This document shows positions 45,593-53,113 of a DNA stretch of 64,000 nucleotides, in pieces (the stretch's first letter is position 1; each line of letters starts with the position of its first letter). Source of the DNA: Clostridium sp. C105KSO13 (GTDB taxonomy: Bacteria; Bacillota; Clostridia; Lachnospirales; Lachnospiraceae). The notes beneath the pieces were generated by a model. It saw only the letters and a program-made list of their open reading frames with translations. It made no database searches and was not told where the DNA came from. The stretch covers positions 248,001-312,000 of the forward strand of contig NZ_FBWL01000171.1 of assembly GCF_001517425.1 (NCBI RefSeq), written 5' to 3'. The translations under genes and the position numbers were made by a program.

Positions 45593-46986
45593 TGGCAGAT
45601 ATGTTAAAGAAGGTACCTGTAAAAGAGCAGGCACCGGAAGTAAGAGCAAAGAATTTTGAAGAAGTATGTCTTGGATATAATAAGGAAGAAGCAATGGATG
45701 AGTCTACCCGCTGCCTGGAATGTAAAAATGCAAGGTGTATCCAGGGATGTCCGGTAGCTATCAATATTCCCGGATTTATAAAAGAAGTAAAAGCAGGCAA
45801 TATTGAAGAGGCTTACAAGGTAATCAGCGAATCATCTGCCCTGCCGGCTGTCTGTGGACGTGTATGTCCCCAGGAATCACAGTGTGAAAAGAGATGTATC
45901 CGGGGAATCAAAGGTGAGCCGGTTTCTATCGGTAAACTGGAAAGATTTGTGGCTGATTATGCCCTGGAGAATAATATTAATCCGGTAGGTGCAGAGGAAA
46001 AAAACGGTCACAAGGTGGCAGTTATCGGTTCCGGCCCGTCAGGACTTACTTGTGCCGGAGATCTGGCAAAGATGGGCTATGATGTAACTGTCTTTGAAGC
46101 ACTCCATGAGCTGGGCGGCGTGCTTGTATATGGTATTCCCGAATTCCGTCTCCCGAAGCAGAAAGTCGTGGCTAAAGAAATAGAAAAAGTAAAAGGTTTA
46201 GGAGTCAAATTTGAGAAAAATGTTGTTATCGGCAAGTCCGTTACTGTTGATCAGCTGTTGGACGAAGAAGGTTTTGAAGCCGTATTTATCGGCTCGGGAG
46301 CAGGACTTCCGATGTTCATGGGGATTCCCGGAGAAAATGCAAACGGTGTATTTTCTGCAAATGAATACCTGACAAGAAGCAACCTGATGAAAGCTTTTGA
46401 TGATTCCTATGACACTCCTATTGCTGCGGGAAAGAAAGTTGCAGTTGTAGGCGGTGGAAATGTGGCTATGGATGCTGCAAGGACTGCTTTGCGGCTTGGC
46501 GCAGAGGTACATGTTGTGTACAGAAGGAGTGAGGAAGAACTTCCAGCTAGAGTTGAAGAGGTGCATCACGCAAAAGAAGAGGGTATTATCTTTGACCTCC
46601 TTACCAATCCAAAAGAAATTCTTGTAGATGAGAACGGGCATGTCCGGGGGATGAAGGTAATCCGGATGGAACTGGGCGAAGCTGACGCATCAGGCAGAAG
46701 ACGTCCTATAGAGATTCCCGGCTCTGAGTATGAGATTGCATTGGACACTGTAATCATGTCTCTTGGAACATCACCTAATCCGTTAATTGCTTCTACCACA
46801 ATTGGCTTGGATGTCAACAGAAGAAAATGTATCATTGCAGAAGAAGAAACAGGACAAACCTCAAAAGAAGGTGTGTACGCAGGCGGTGATGCAGTGACAG
46901 GAGCAGCTACCGTTATTCTGGCCATGGGTGCAGGCAAAGCAGGTGCAAAGGGAATCGACGAATATCTGCGCAATAGAGATAAATAA
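45592..46986 (+). CDS. nfnB: NfnB-type large subunit: NADPH-dependent glutamate synthase-like / sulfide dehydrogenase alpha subunit
   Basis: The 464-residue flavoprotein has an N-terminal double [4Fe-4S] region (CLECKNARCIQGCP and CGRVCPQESQCEKRC), an FAD motif VIGSGPSGLTCAGDLA, GGVLVYGIPEFRLPK, an NADP motif VVGGGNVAMDAARTAL and the second FAD segment VYAGGDAVTGAATVILAMGAGK. Alone it resembles the GltD-like homotetrameric glutamate synthases, but pairing with nfnA upstream favours the Nfn transhydrogenase, which balances NADH, NADPH and ferredoxin. GGAGGT lies 8 bases before its ATG. Confidence 0.9.
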   Translation: MADMLKKVPVKEQAPEVRAKNFEEVCLGYNKEEAMDESTRCLECKNARCIQGCPVAINIPGFIKEVKAGNIEEAYKVISESSALPAVCGRVCPQESQCEKRCIRGIKGEPVSIGKLERFVADYALENNINPVGAEEKNGHKVAVIGSGPSGLTCAGDLAKMGYDVTVFEALHELGGVLVYGIPEFRLPKQKVVAKEIEKVKGLGVKFEKNVVIGKSVTVDQLLDEEGFEAVFIGSGAGLPMFMGIPGENANGVFSANEYLTRSNLMKAFDDSYDTPIAAGKKVAVVGGGNVAMDAARTALRLGAEVHVVYRRSEEELPARVEEVHHAKEEGIIFDLLTNPKEILVDENGHVRGMKVIRMELGEADASGRRRPIEIPGSEYEIALDTVIMSLGTSPNPLIASTTIGLDVNRRKCIIAEEETGQTSKEGVYAGGDAVTGAATVILAMGAGKAGAKGIDEYLRNRDK

Positions 46987-46995
46987 TAGATATAA

Positions 46996-47475
46996 ATGAA
47001 GATTACACTTTTAACAGTAGGAAAGATAAAAGAAAAATATCTGAAGGATGCAGTTGCGGAATATAGTAAACGCTTAAGCAAATACTGTAAACTTGAAGTT
47101 ATAGAAGTCGCAGATGAAAAGACTCCTGATCAGGCCAGTGAGACTGTGAATAACAATATCAGGAGAAAAGAAGGAGAGCGCCTTATGAAATATCTCCGGG
47201 GTGATGCTTTTGTTATCACTCTGGAGATACAGGGGCATCCGCTTACATCTGAAGAACTGGCAGAGAAGATAGAGGGATTAGGCATATCCGGCATCAGCCA
47301 CATAATCTTTGTAATAGGTGGCTCTATAGGTCTTGGCACAAAAGTCTTGATGCGCTCAGACTATGCCCTTAGCGTTTCACGCATGACATTCCCACATCAG
47401 CTCATGAGGGCTATTTTGCTGGAACAAATTTACAGAAGTTATCGAATTATACAGGGAGCACCCTATCATAAATAA
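46996..47475 (+). CDS. rlmH: 23S rRNA (pseudouridine1915-N3)-methyltransferase
   Basis: RlmH is a small SPOUT-class methyltransferase acting on helix 69 of 23S rRNA. The 159-residue product begins MKITLLTVGKIKEKYLKDAV and ends with the knot region IIFVIGGSIGLG and the C-terminal QLMRAILLEQIYRSYRIIQGAPYHK, all standard. No clear ribosome-binding site precedes ATG 46996, which follows nfnB by 9 bases. A terminator comes right after it. Confidence 0.95.
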   Translation: MKITLLTVGKIKEKYLKDAVAEYSKRLSKYCKLEVIEVADEKTPDQASETVNNNIRRKEGERLMKYLRGDAFVITLEIQGHPLTSEELAEKIEGLGISGISHIIFVIGGSIGLGTKVLMRSDYALSVSRMTFPHQLMRAILLEQIYRSYRIIQGAPYHK

Positions 47476-47476
47476 G

Positions 47477-47507
47477 TCCCGGGAGAAGAAAATCTCCTGG
47501 GATTTAT
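47477..47507 (+). terminator. intrinsic terminator after rlmH
   Basis: 10-bp arms TCCCGGGAGA (47477-47486) and TCTCCTGGGA (47493-47502, one G-T pair), then TTTATT. Confidence 0.75.
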
Positions 47508-47584
47508 TCAATATAAAAGATGATGTAAGGGGCAAAAGGTATTTTGACCCTTGATACTTACGGATTGTTTTATTATATAAACAA

Positions 47585-47613
47585 TTGACGCTTATACTGT
47601 AATGTGATAAACT
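47585..47613 (+). promoter_or_regulatory. promoter of the lactate/malate dehydrogenase-malic enzyme pair
   Basis: -35 TTGACG (47585-47590) and -10 TAAACT (47608-47613), spacer 17. Confidence 0.6.
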
Positions 47614-47621
47614 TTCGTAAA

Positions 47622-47639
47622 AAGTGAATTTTTTAACAA
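47622..47639 (+). promoter_or_regulatory. possible Rex site just downstream of the -10
   Basis: AAGTGAA TTTT TTAACAA has one perfect Rex half-site (TTAACAA, 47633-47639) and a 4-of-7 partner. It would cover the transcription start. Weaker than the site at 43246. Confidence 0.4.
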
Positions 47640-47668
47640 CTTCATTTTACGGCAAAAGGAGTGCAGAT

Positions 47669-48616
47669 ATGCAAAGTACAAATGGAAAAAAGATTGTTAT
47701 AGTCGGTGCTGGAAATGTGGGAGAAGCTATTGCCTATACTCTCATGACAAAAGTTCAGGCCGAGGATATTGTTCTAGTGGATGTAAACCAGGAGAGGGCG
47801 AAAGGTGCAGCCCTTGATATTGCACATGGAACCAGTTTTCATCACCAGATTCAGGTCAGGCAGGCCGGATACGAGGAGTGTGCGGGCGCAGACATTATTA
47901 TTGTGACTGCCGGAATTACAAGAAAGCCGGGACAGACCCGACTGGAACTGGCCAAGACTAATGTTTCTATTATCAGAAGTATTACAAAGAGCATCATGGA
48001 ATATGCAAAGAACCCGCTGATTATTGTTGTTTCTAATCCTGCCGATGTTATGACTAGGGCAATAAAAGAATTTTCAGGTCTGCAGTCCCAAAGAGTAATC
48101 GGAAGCGGAACTTCCCTGGACACAGCCAGATTCCGTTACAATATCAGCACAGAACTTGATGTAAATGTGAAGGATGTACAGGCCTATATTGTCGGCGAGC
48201 ATGGAGACAGCCAGGTTCCGGTATGGAGCTCCGCAATAGTAGGCGGCCTTCCCCTGCAGGCGTATGAAGAGCAGACAGGGATTTCACTTGACAAAGCAGC
48301 CATTGCGGAACACACGAAGGTAGGCGGAGCCGAGGTAATTGGTTTGAAGGGAGCTACTTTCTATGGAGTTGCAATGTCAGTTTCAACAATCGTGGAAGCA
48401 ATCATAAAAGACGAAGGTGCCATACTTCCTGTGGCCCACGTGTTGGATGAGTGTTTTGGAGAATGGGAAGGTGTTGCTGTTTCTCTTCCATGCCGTATCG
48501 GAGGAGAAGGAATTGAAGAGAGCTTTAGAATTCCTATGAATGAAGAAGAGATACAGGCAATGAATCATTCTGCAGAAATATTAAAAGGTTTCTGGGCACA
48601 AGTAAAGGAACAATAA
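47669..48616 (+). CDS. L-lactate/malate dehydrogenase family enzyme with malate-type Arg in the specificity loop
   Basis: The 315-residue NAD enzyme has the Rossmann motif VIVGAGNVGEAIAY, the Asp of LVDVN, catalytic TARFRYN (Arg171 region) and VGEHGDSQVPVWSS (His195). Most of the sequence is LDH-like, including the GLKGATFYG segment. In the specificity loop, however, it reads TRKPGQTR: the position equivalent to Gln102 of lactate dehydrogenases is Arg, the residue that confers malate/oxaloacetate specificity. I therefore lean to malate dehydrogenase, supported by the malic enzyme downstream, but LDH cannot be excluded. ATG 47669 has AAAGGAG at 47655-47661; an open GTG at 47624 overlaps the promoter region. 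Confidence 0.85.
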   Translation: MQSTNGKKIVIVGAGNVGEAIAYTLMTKVQAEDIVLVDVNQERAKGAALDIAHGTSFHHQIQVRQAGYEECAGADIIIVTAGITRKPGQTRLELAKTNVSIIRSITKSIMEYAKNPLIIVVSNPADVMTRAIKEFSGLQSQRVIGSGTSLDTARFRYNISTELDVNVKDVQAYIVGEHGDSQVPVWSSAIVGGLPLQAYEEQTGISLDKAAIAEHTKVGGAEVIGLKGATFYGVAMSVSTIVEAIIKDEGAILPVAHVLDECFGEWEGVAVSLPCRIGGEGIEESFRIPMNEEEIQAMNHSAEILKGFWAQVKEQ

Positions 48617-48672
48617 AACAAGTATTGGAACAATATAACAAATAAAAAACAGTAGAAAAGGAGAACAAAAAC

Positions 48673-49845
48673 ATGGACAAGAAGGAATTTGCATTAAAGC
48701 AGCACGAGGAATGGGCAGGTAAGATAGAAGTGACCAGCAGAGCAAAACTTGAGACACCGGAAGATTTGTCTGTTGCCTATACTCCGGGAGTAGCAGAGCC
48801 TTGTTTAAAGATTTCAGAAGACGTAGACTTATCTTACAAATACACACGCCGCGGTAACATGGTGGCAGTTGTTACAGATGGAACTGCAGTCTTAGGGCTT
48901 GGAGATATCGGTCCGGAAGCCGGAATGCCTGTTATGGAGGGGAAATGTGTGCTATTTAAGGAATTCGGTGGTGTAGATGCATTTCCTCTGTGCGTGCGTA
49001 CAAAGGATGTGGACGAAATCGTAAAGACAGTAAGTCTTCTGGCAGGAAGCTTCGGCGGAGTAAATCTGGAAGATATTTCCGCACCAAGATGCTTTGAAAT
49101 TGAAAAGAAACTTAAAGAGTGCTGTGATATTCCTATTTTCCATGATGATCAGCACGGCACGGCAGTCGTGACAGCAGCAGCCCTCATCAATGCTCTGAAG
49201 CTAACAGGAAAGAAACTGGAGGAAATAAAAGTAGTTACTTCCGGCGCAGGAGCAGCGGGAATTGCCATTATTAAACTTTTAGTAAGCCTGGGACTTAAAA
49301 AAGTTATCATGTGTGACCGCCATGGTGCCATCTACAAAGGCCGGGAAGGATTAAATAGTCAAAAAGCACAGATGGCAGAAATCTGTAATCTTGATATGGA
49401 AAAGGGAAGCCTGGCAGATGTATTAAAGGGAGCAGATGTATTTATCGGTGTATCTGCTCCGGGCACTGTTACTGAGGAAATGGTAAAGAGCATGGGCGAC
49501 AAGCCGATTCTCTTCCCGATGGCGAATCCTGTTCCGGAGATTATGCCGGACCTGGCTAAAAAAGCAGGTGCTGCGGTTATTGGTACCGGAAGAAGCGATT
49601 TCCCCAACCAAATCAACAATGTGCTGGCATTTCCCGGCATTTTCCGTGGAGCGCTGGACGTGCGTGCCAAGGACATTAATGATGAGATGAAAGTGGCTGC
49701 GGCATACGCCATTGCAGGTTTAGTGGAAGAAGACAAAATGTCGCCGGATTACATTATTCCTAATCCATTTGACAAACGTGTTGCTAAAGAAGTGGCCGAG
49801 GCCGTTGCAGAGGCGGCAAGAAAGTCCGGTGTGGCAAGAGTCTAA
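48673..49845 (+). CDS. NAD(P)-dependent malic enzyme
   Basis: Malic enzyme oxidatively decarboxylates malate to pyruvate. This 390-residue short bacterial form has the catalytic Tyr in SVAYTPGVAEPC, the Lys in GKCVLFKEFGGVDAFP, metal ligands in NLEDISAPRCFEIE and IFHDDQHGTAVV, and the nucleotide motif TSGAGAAGIAIIKLL. No phosphotransacetylase-like extension is present. AAAAGGAG precedes ATG 48673, 56 bases after the dehydrogenase gene, with no terminator between, so both are probably co-transcribed. Confidence 0.93.
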   Translation: MDKKEFALKQHEEWAGKIEVTSRAKLETPEDLSVAYTPGVAEPCLKISEDVDLSYKYTRRGNMVAVVTDGTAVLGLGDIGPEAGMPVMEGKCVLFKEFGGVDAFPLCVRTKDVDEIVKTVSLLAGSFGGVNLEDISAPRCFEIEKKLKECCDIPIFHDDQHGTAVVTAAALINALKLTGKKLEEIKVVTSGAGAAGIAIIKLLVSLGLKKVIMCDRHGAIYKGREGLNSQKAQMAEICNLDMEKGSLADVLKGADVFIGVSAPGTVTEEMVKSMGDKPILFPMANPVPEIMPDLAKKAGAAVIGTGRSDFPNQINNVLAFPGIFRGALDVRAKDINDEMKVAAAYAIAGLVEEDKMSPDYIIPNPFDKRVAKEVAEAVAEAARKSGVARV

Positions 49846-49864
49846 AGGAACAAAAAATTCCACA

Positions 49865-49901
49865 GGCACAGTTTCTCCTTTTTCGAGAAGCTGTGCCTTT
49901 T
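49865..49901 (+). terminator. intrinsic terminator after malic enzyme
   Basis: 13-bp arms (49865-49877 and 49885-49897, one G-T pair), 7-base loop, then TTTT. Confidence 0.85.
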
Positions 49902-49950
49902 GTTAAAAACGGGGAAATGCATATTTATGAAGTGAGTTGAAGCAGCATAA

Positions 49951-49979
49951 GAATAAGACAAAAATGCCGTACATATACT
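49951..49979 (+). promoter_or_regulatory. candidate sigma-E (sporulation) promoter for yqfC-yqfD
   Basis: -10-like CATATACT (49972-49979) lies 14 bases after GAATAAG (49951-49957), close to the Bacillus sigma-E pattern of KMATATT, 14-base spacer, CATACA-T. The downstream genes are sporulation genes. Confidence 0.45.
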
Positions 49980-49996
49980 ACAAATAAAGGGCGTAT

Positions 49997-50296
49997 GTGT
50001 GGCATTTTGATATGGGCAAAGATAGAAAGAATGATAGATTAAAGGAGAGGCTTGCATCTGCTGCAAGTATGCCGAAAGACGTAGTTCTCGGGGCTGCTGT
50101 TGTGACAATTATTGGAGCGGGAGAGGTCTGTATTGAAAATTACAGGGGAATCATAGAATATACAGATGTATTGATACGTGTGCAGACAAAAGGATATCAG
50201 ATCAAGCTCCAGGGAAAACATCTGCAGATAGAATATTATACCAATGATGAAATGAAGATAACAGGCATGATAGTTTCACTAGAATATTGTAAGTGA
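49997..50296 (+). CDS. yqfC: sporulation protein YqfC
   Basis: A small protein of the YqfC/YabP family, expressed in the mother cell under sigma-E in Bacillus; its biochemical role is unknown. Family-like segments are RLASAASMPKDVVLGAAVVTIIG and IENYRGIIEYTDVLIRVQTK. GTG 49997 has AAGG six bases upstream and gives 99 residues; ATG 50012 gives 94 residues and fits the family better in length but lacks a ribosome-binding site. yqfD follows after 12 bases. Confidence 0.85.
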   Translation: MWHFDMGKDRKNDRLKERLASAASMPKDVVLGAAVVTIIGAGEVCIENYRGIIEYTDVLIRVQTKGYQIKLQGKHLQIEYYTNDEMKITGMIVSLEYCK

Positions 50297-50308
50297 GGTA
50301 AAGAAACT

Positions 50309-51604
50309 GTGATTCAGTCAATAATTCGGTATGTGCGGGGGTATGTAAAGATTCGGGTGAGGGGCTATTCACCGGAACGCTTTTTAAACATGTGCAGACA
50401 TCATCAGATCTACATATGGGGGCTCTCTCCCTGCGGCAATTCATATGAGCTTTATATGAGCCTGAAAGGATTTCGCAAACTTAGACCTATTGTAAGGAAG
50501 ACGCATACAAGAGTTTTGCTTATCTCGAGAGTTGGTCTTCCTTTTTTTATATATAAATACAGGAAAAGAAAACTTTTTTTCCTGAGTTTCTTTCTTTGTC
50601 TGGGGCTGCTCTATTTGTATTCCAGCTTTATTTGGGACATTCATTTTGAAGGAAATGAGAAGTGGACCAATGAGACACTGCTGGAGTTTTTGGAGACAAA
50701 GGATGTTGCACCACATATGCAAAAAAGTAAAGTAGACTGTGCTCAGATTGTTAAAGATATCCGAAAGGAGTATGATGACATCGTATGGGTATCAGCATCT
50801 ATCGACGGAAGCAGACTTAACATACAGATAAAAGAAAATGAGGATACTTTCCGGGAAGACGGGGAGAACAAAAAATCCAGTCTGCCACAGGGAGTGGAGA
50901 CACAAAGTCAGAATGACATAGAACAGCCTAAAGATCTGGTTGCCTCCAAAGACGGTGTTATTACCAGTATTATCACCAGAACAGGTGTGCCTCAGGTTCA
51001 TAAGGGAGATACCGTATCTAAAGGTGATATATTGGTGTCAGGCAGAGTGGAGGTGGTAGATGACAGTCTGGAAGTTGTGGGATACCAATATCAAAAAGCG
51101 GATGCAGATATTTTTGCGGATACGCAGATGCATTATGAGGATACAATCAGTACAAAATATAAAAAAAAGTATTATGAAAAGTCCAAAAGGTGTCAGTATT
51201 ATGTTAGAATAGGTTCTTGGCTTGTTACTGTGGGAACGCTTAAAAACAATTATAAGGAATGGGAACTTCATACAAGCGAACACCAGCTGAAGCTGGGAGA
51301 AAATTTTTATCTTCCGGCATCTTACGGAAGCGAAGTTATAAAATCATACACTACAAAAGAAAAAGCGTATACAAAAGAGGCCATTCAAAAACAATTGAGC
51401 GAAAACTTTGCACAATTTTCCAAAAAGTTACAGGAAAAAGGTGTTCAAATTAAAGAAAATAGTGTTAAAATACACATAGACCAAAACCAGGCTTCTGCCA
51501 CAGGAGAACTTTTTTTGAATGAAAGAATTACTCAGGAGGCAGATACGGAAATCATTGAAATTGAAAGGAACGAACAGGATGAGTCTGTCAGAACTGATAA
51601 TTGA
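50309..51604 (+). CDS. yqfD: sporulation protein YqfD
   Basis: YqfD is a single-span membrane protein required for normal sporulation in Bacillus. The 431-residue product has a cytoplasmic N-terminal domain (VKIRVRGYSPERFLNMC), one hydrophobic helix (LFFLSFFLCLGLLYLYSSFIW, about 88-108), and an extracytoplasmic region with the motifs WDIHFEGN, LVASKDGVITSIITRTGVP and VHKGDTVSKGDILVSG. The start is GTG 50309 with GAGG ten bases before. It overlaps phoH by 26 bases. Confidence 0.88.
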   Translation: MIQSIIRYVRGYVKIRVRGYSPERFLNMCRHHQIYIWGLSPCGNSYELYMSLKGFRKLRPIVRKTHTRVLLISRVGLPFFIYKYRKRKLFFLSFFLCLGLLYLYSSFIWDIHFEGNEKWTNETLLEFLETKDVAPHMQKSKVDCAQIVKDIRKEYDDIVWVSASIDGSRLNIQIKENEDTFREDGENKKSSLPQGVETQSQNDIEQPKDLVASKDGVITSIITRTGVPQVHKGDTVSKGDILVSGRVEVVDDSLEVVGYQYQKADADIFADTQMHYEDTISTKYKKKYYEKSKRCQYYVRIGSWLVTVGTLKNNYKEWELHTSEHQLKLGENFYLPASYGSEVIKSYTTKEKAYTKEAIQKQLSENFAQFSKKLQEKGVQIKENSVKIHIDQNQASATGELFLNERITQEADTEIIEIERNEQDESVRTDN

Positions 51605-52598
51605 TATTCCGGCCGAGCATGAGAAAAATGTATTCGGCCAGTTTGATGCATATGCAAAAAAGCTTGAGCGTGCCTTCCATGTCACGCTGATACCACGGGA
51701 CGGGGAGACTAAGATTTTAGGAGAAGCTCCAGCTGCGGAAAAAGTCAAGAATATACTGGAACAGCTTACCAAACTCTCCCAGCGTGGAAATGTCATCACA
51801 GAGCAAAATGTAGATTACGCCATTTCCCTTGTTTTTGAAAACCAGGAGGAGAATATTGTAGAGATTGACAGGGATGTAATCTGCCATACGCTCCAGGGAA
51901 AACCGATTAAGCCCAAGACACTGGGGCAGAAACGCTATGTGGATGCCATTAGAAATAAGATGATTACATTTGGACTGGGACCTGCCGGGACAGGAAAGAC
52001 TTATCTCGCTATGGCCATGGCAATTACAGCCTTTAAGCAAGAAGAGGTCGGTCGGATTATTCTGACCCGGCCGGCTATCGAAGCAGGGGAGAAGCTTGGC
52101 TTTCTCCCGGGAGACCTGCAAAGTAAAATTGACCCCTATCTCAGACCCCTTTATGATGCGCTGTATCAGATTATGGGGGCAGAAAGTTTCCTGAAGAATT
52201 CAGAGAAGGGGTTGATTGAGGTTGCACCCCTTGCCTACATGAGAGGGCGTACTCTGGACAATGCTTTCATTATACTTGATGAAGCGCAGAACACCACGCC
52301 TGCACAGATGAAGATGTTTTTGACCCGTATCGGATTTGGCTCCAAAGTAGTAATCACCGGAGACACCACTCAGAAAGATTTACCCTCCGGTACCGTTTCA
52401 GGTCTTGATGTGGCTGTGAAAGTGGTGAAAAATATTGAAGATATAAGCATCTGTACTCTGACAAGCAAAGACGTTGTGCGTCACCCACTTGTACAGAAAA
52501 TTGTAAAAGCCTATGAGGATTATGAAAAAAAAGAAACCCGGTTTGAAAATAAATCAAGTTATAAATCAAAAAAGAAACAAAAGAGGAGAAAATCATGA
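51579..52598 (+). CDS. phoH: PhoH-like ATPase
   Basis: The 339-residue protein has an N-terminal KH-like part and a P-loop ATPase core with GPAGTGKTYLAMAMA (Walker A), RPAIEAGEKLGFLPGDLQ, and FIILDEAQNTTPAQMKMFLTR (Walker B). The C-terminus is very lysine-rich. PhoH proteins are linked to RNA metabolism and sit next to ybeY in most bacteria, as here (4-base overlap). I use ATG 51579 with AAAGGA 8 bases upstream; the frame back to 51519 lies inside yqfD without a site. Confidence 0.93.
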   Translation: MSLSELIIDIPAEHEKNVFGQFDAYAKKLERAFHVTLIPRDGETKILGEAPAAEKVKNILEQLTKLSQRGNVITEQNVDYAISLVFENQEENIVEIDRDVICHTLQGKPIKPKTLGQKRYVDAIRNKMITFGLGPAGTGKTYLAMAMAITAFKQEEVGRIILTRPAIEAGEKLGFLPGDLQSKIDPYLRPLYDALYQIMGAESFLKNSEKGLIEVAPLAYMRGRTLDNAFIILDEAQNTTPAQMKMFLTRIGFGSKVVITGDTTQKDLPSGTVSGLDVAVKVVKNIEDISICTLTSKDVVRHPLVQKIVKAYEDYEKKETRFENKSSYKSKKKQKRRKS

Positions 52599-53092
52599 GT
52601 CTATACATGGAAGAGGAAGGTACCGTTGTTCTGCCTTTTGACACAAAAGAGACAGCAGAACTTGTGATTGAAGCAGCACTGGAATATGAGGGCTGTCCAT
52701 ATGAGGCAGAAATAAACCTGCTGCTTACCACAGATGAGGATATTAGAGAAATGAATCAAATGTTCCGCCAGATAGACAAGCCTACAGACGTTCTTTCATT
52801 TCCAATGCTGGAGTATGAGACTCCCGGGGATTTTTCCGTGCTGGAGGAAAGTATTCAAGACACTTTTAATCCAGAATCCGGAGAACTGATGCTGGGTGAT
52901 ATAGTCATTTCCAAAGATAAGGTTCTTTTCCAGGCAGAGTCTTACGGGCACACACCCAGACGGGAATTTGCTTTTCTTATTGCCCACAGTATGCTTCACT
53001 TATTCGGATATGACCATATGAAAGACAAGGAACGTCTCATTATGGAGAAAAAGCAAAATGATATTTTAGAAAATGTTCAAATATTGAGGTAA
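52595..53092 (+). CDS. ybeY: endoribonuclease YbeY (rRNA maturation factor)
   Basis: YbeY is a zinc metalloprotein involved in 16S rRNA 3' end maturation and ribosome quality control. The zinc motif HSMLHLFGYDH (H-x3-H-x5-H) and the upstream KPTDVLSFPM and GELMLGDIVIS segments are intact in 165 residues. The ATGA overlap with phoH indicates coupling. The HD-domain gene pgpH/yqfF that usually separates phoH and ybeY in Firmicutes is absent. Confidence 0.95.
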   Translation: MSLYMEEEGTVVLPFDTKETAELVIEAALEYEGCPYEAEINLLLTTDEDIREMNQMFRQIDKPTDVLSFPMLEYETPGDFSVLEESIQDTFNPESGELMLGDIVISKDKVLFQAESYGHTPRREFAFLIAHSMLHLFGYDHMKDKERLIMEKKQNDILENVQILR

Positions 53093-53113
53093 TGTAGATG
53101 ACGGAGGATACAT

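Noticed and set aside
45137-45694. Antisense frame of 185 codons over nfnA-nfnB
   Set aside because: Both real genes are clearly conserved on the plus strand; the antisense product shows no known motif.
46566-47081. Antisense frame of 171 codons over nfnB-rlmH
   Set aside because: Composition is low-complexity and it spans two genuine genes; no start signal is visible.
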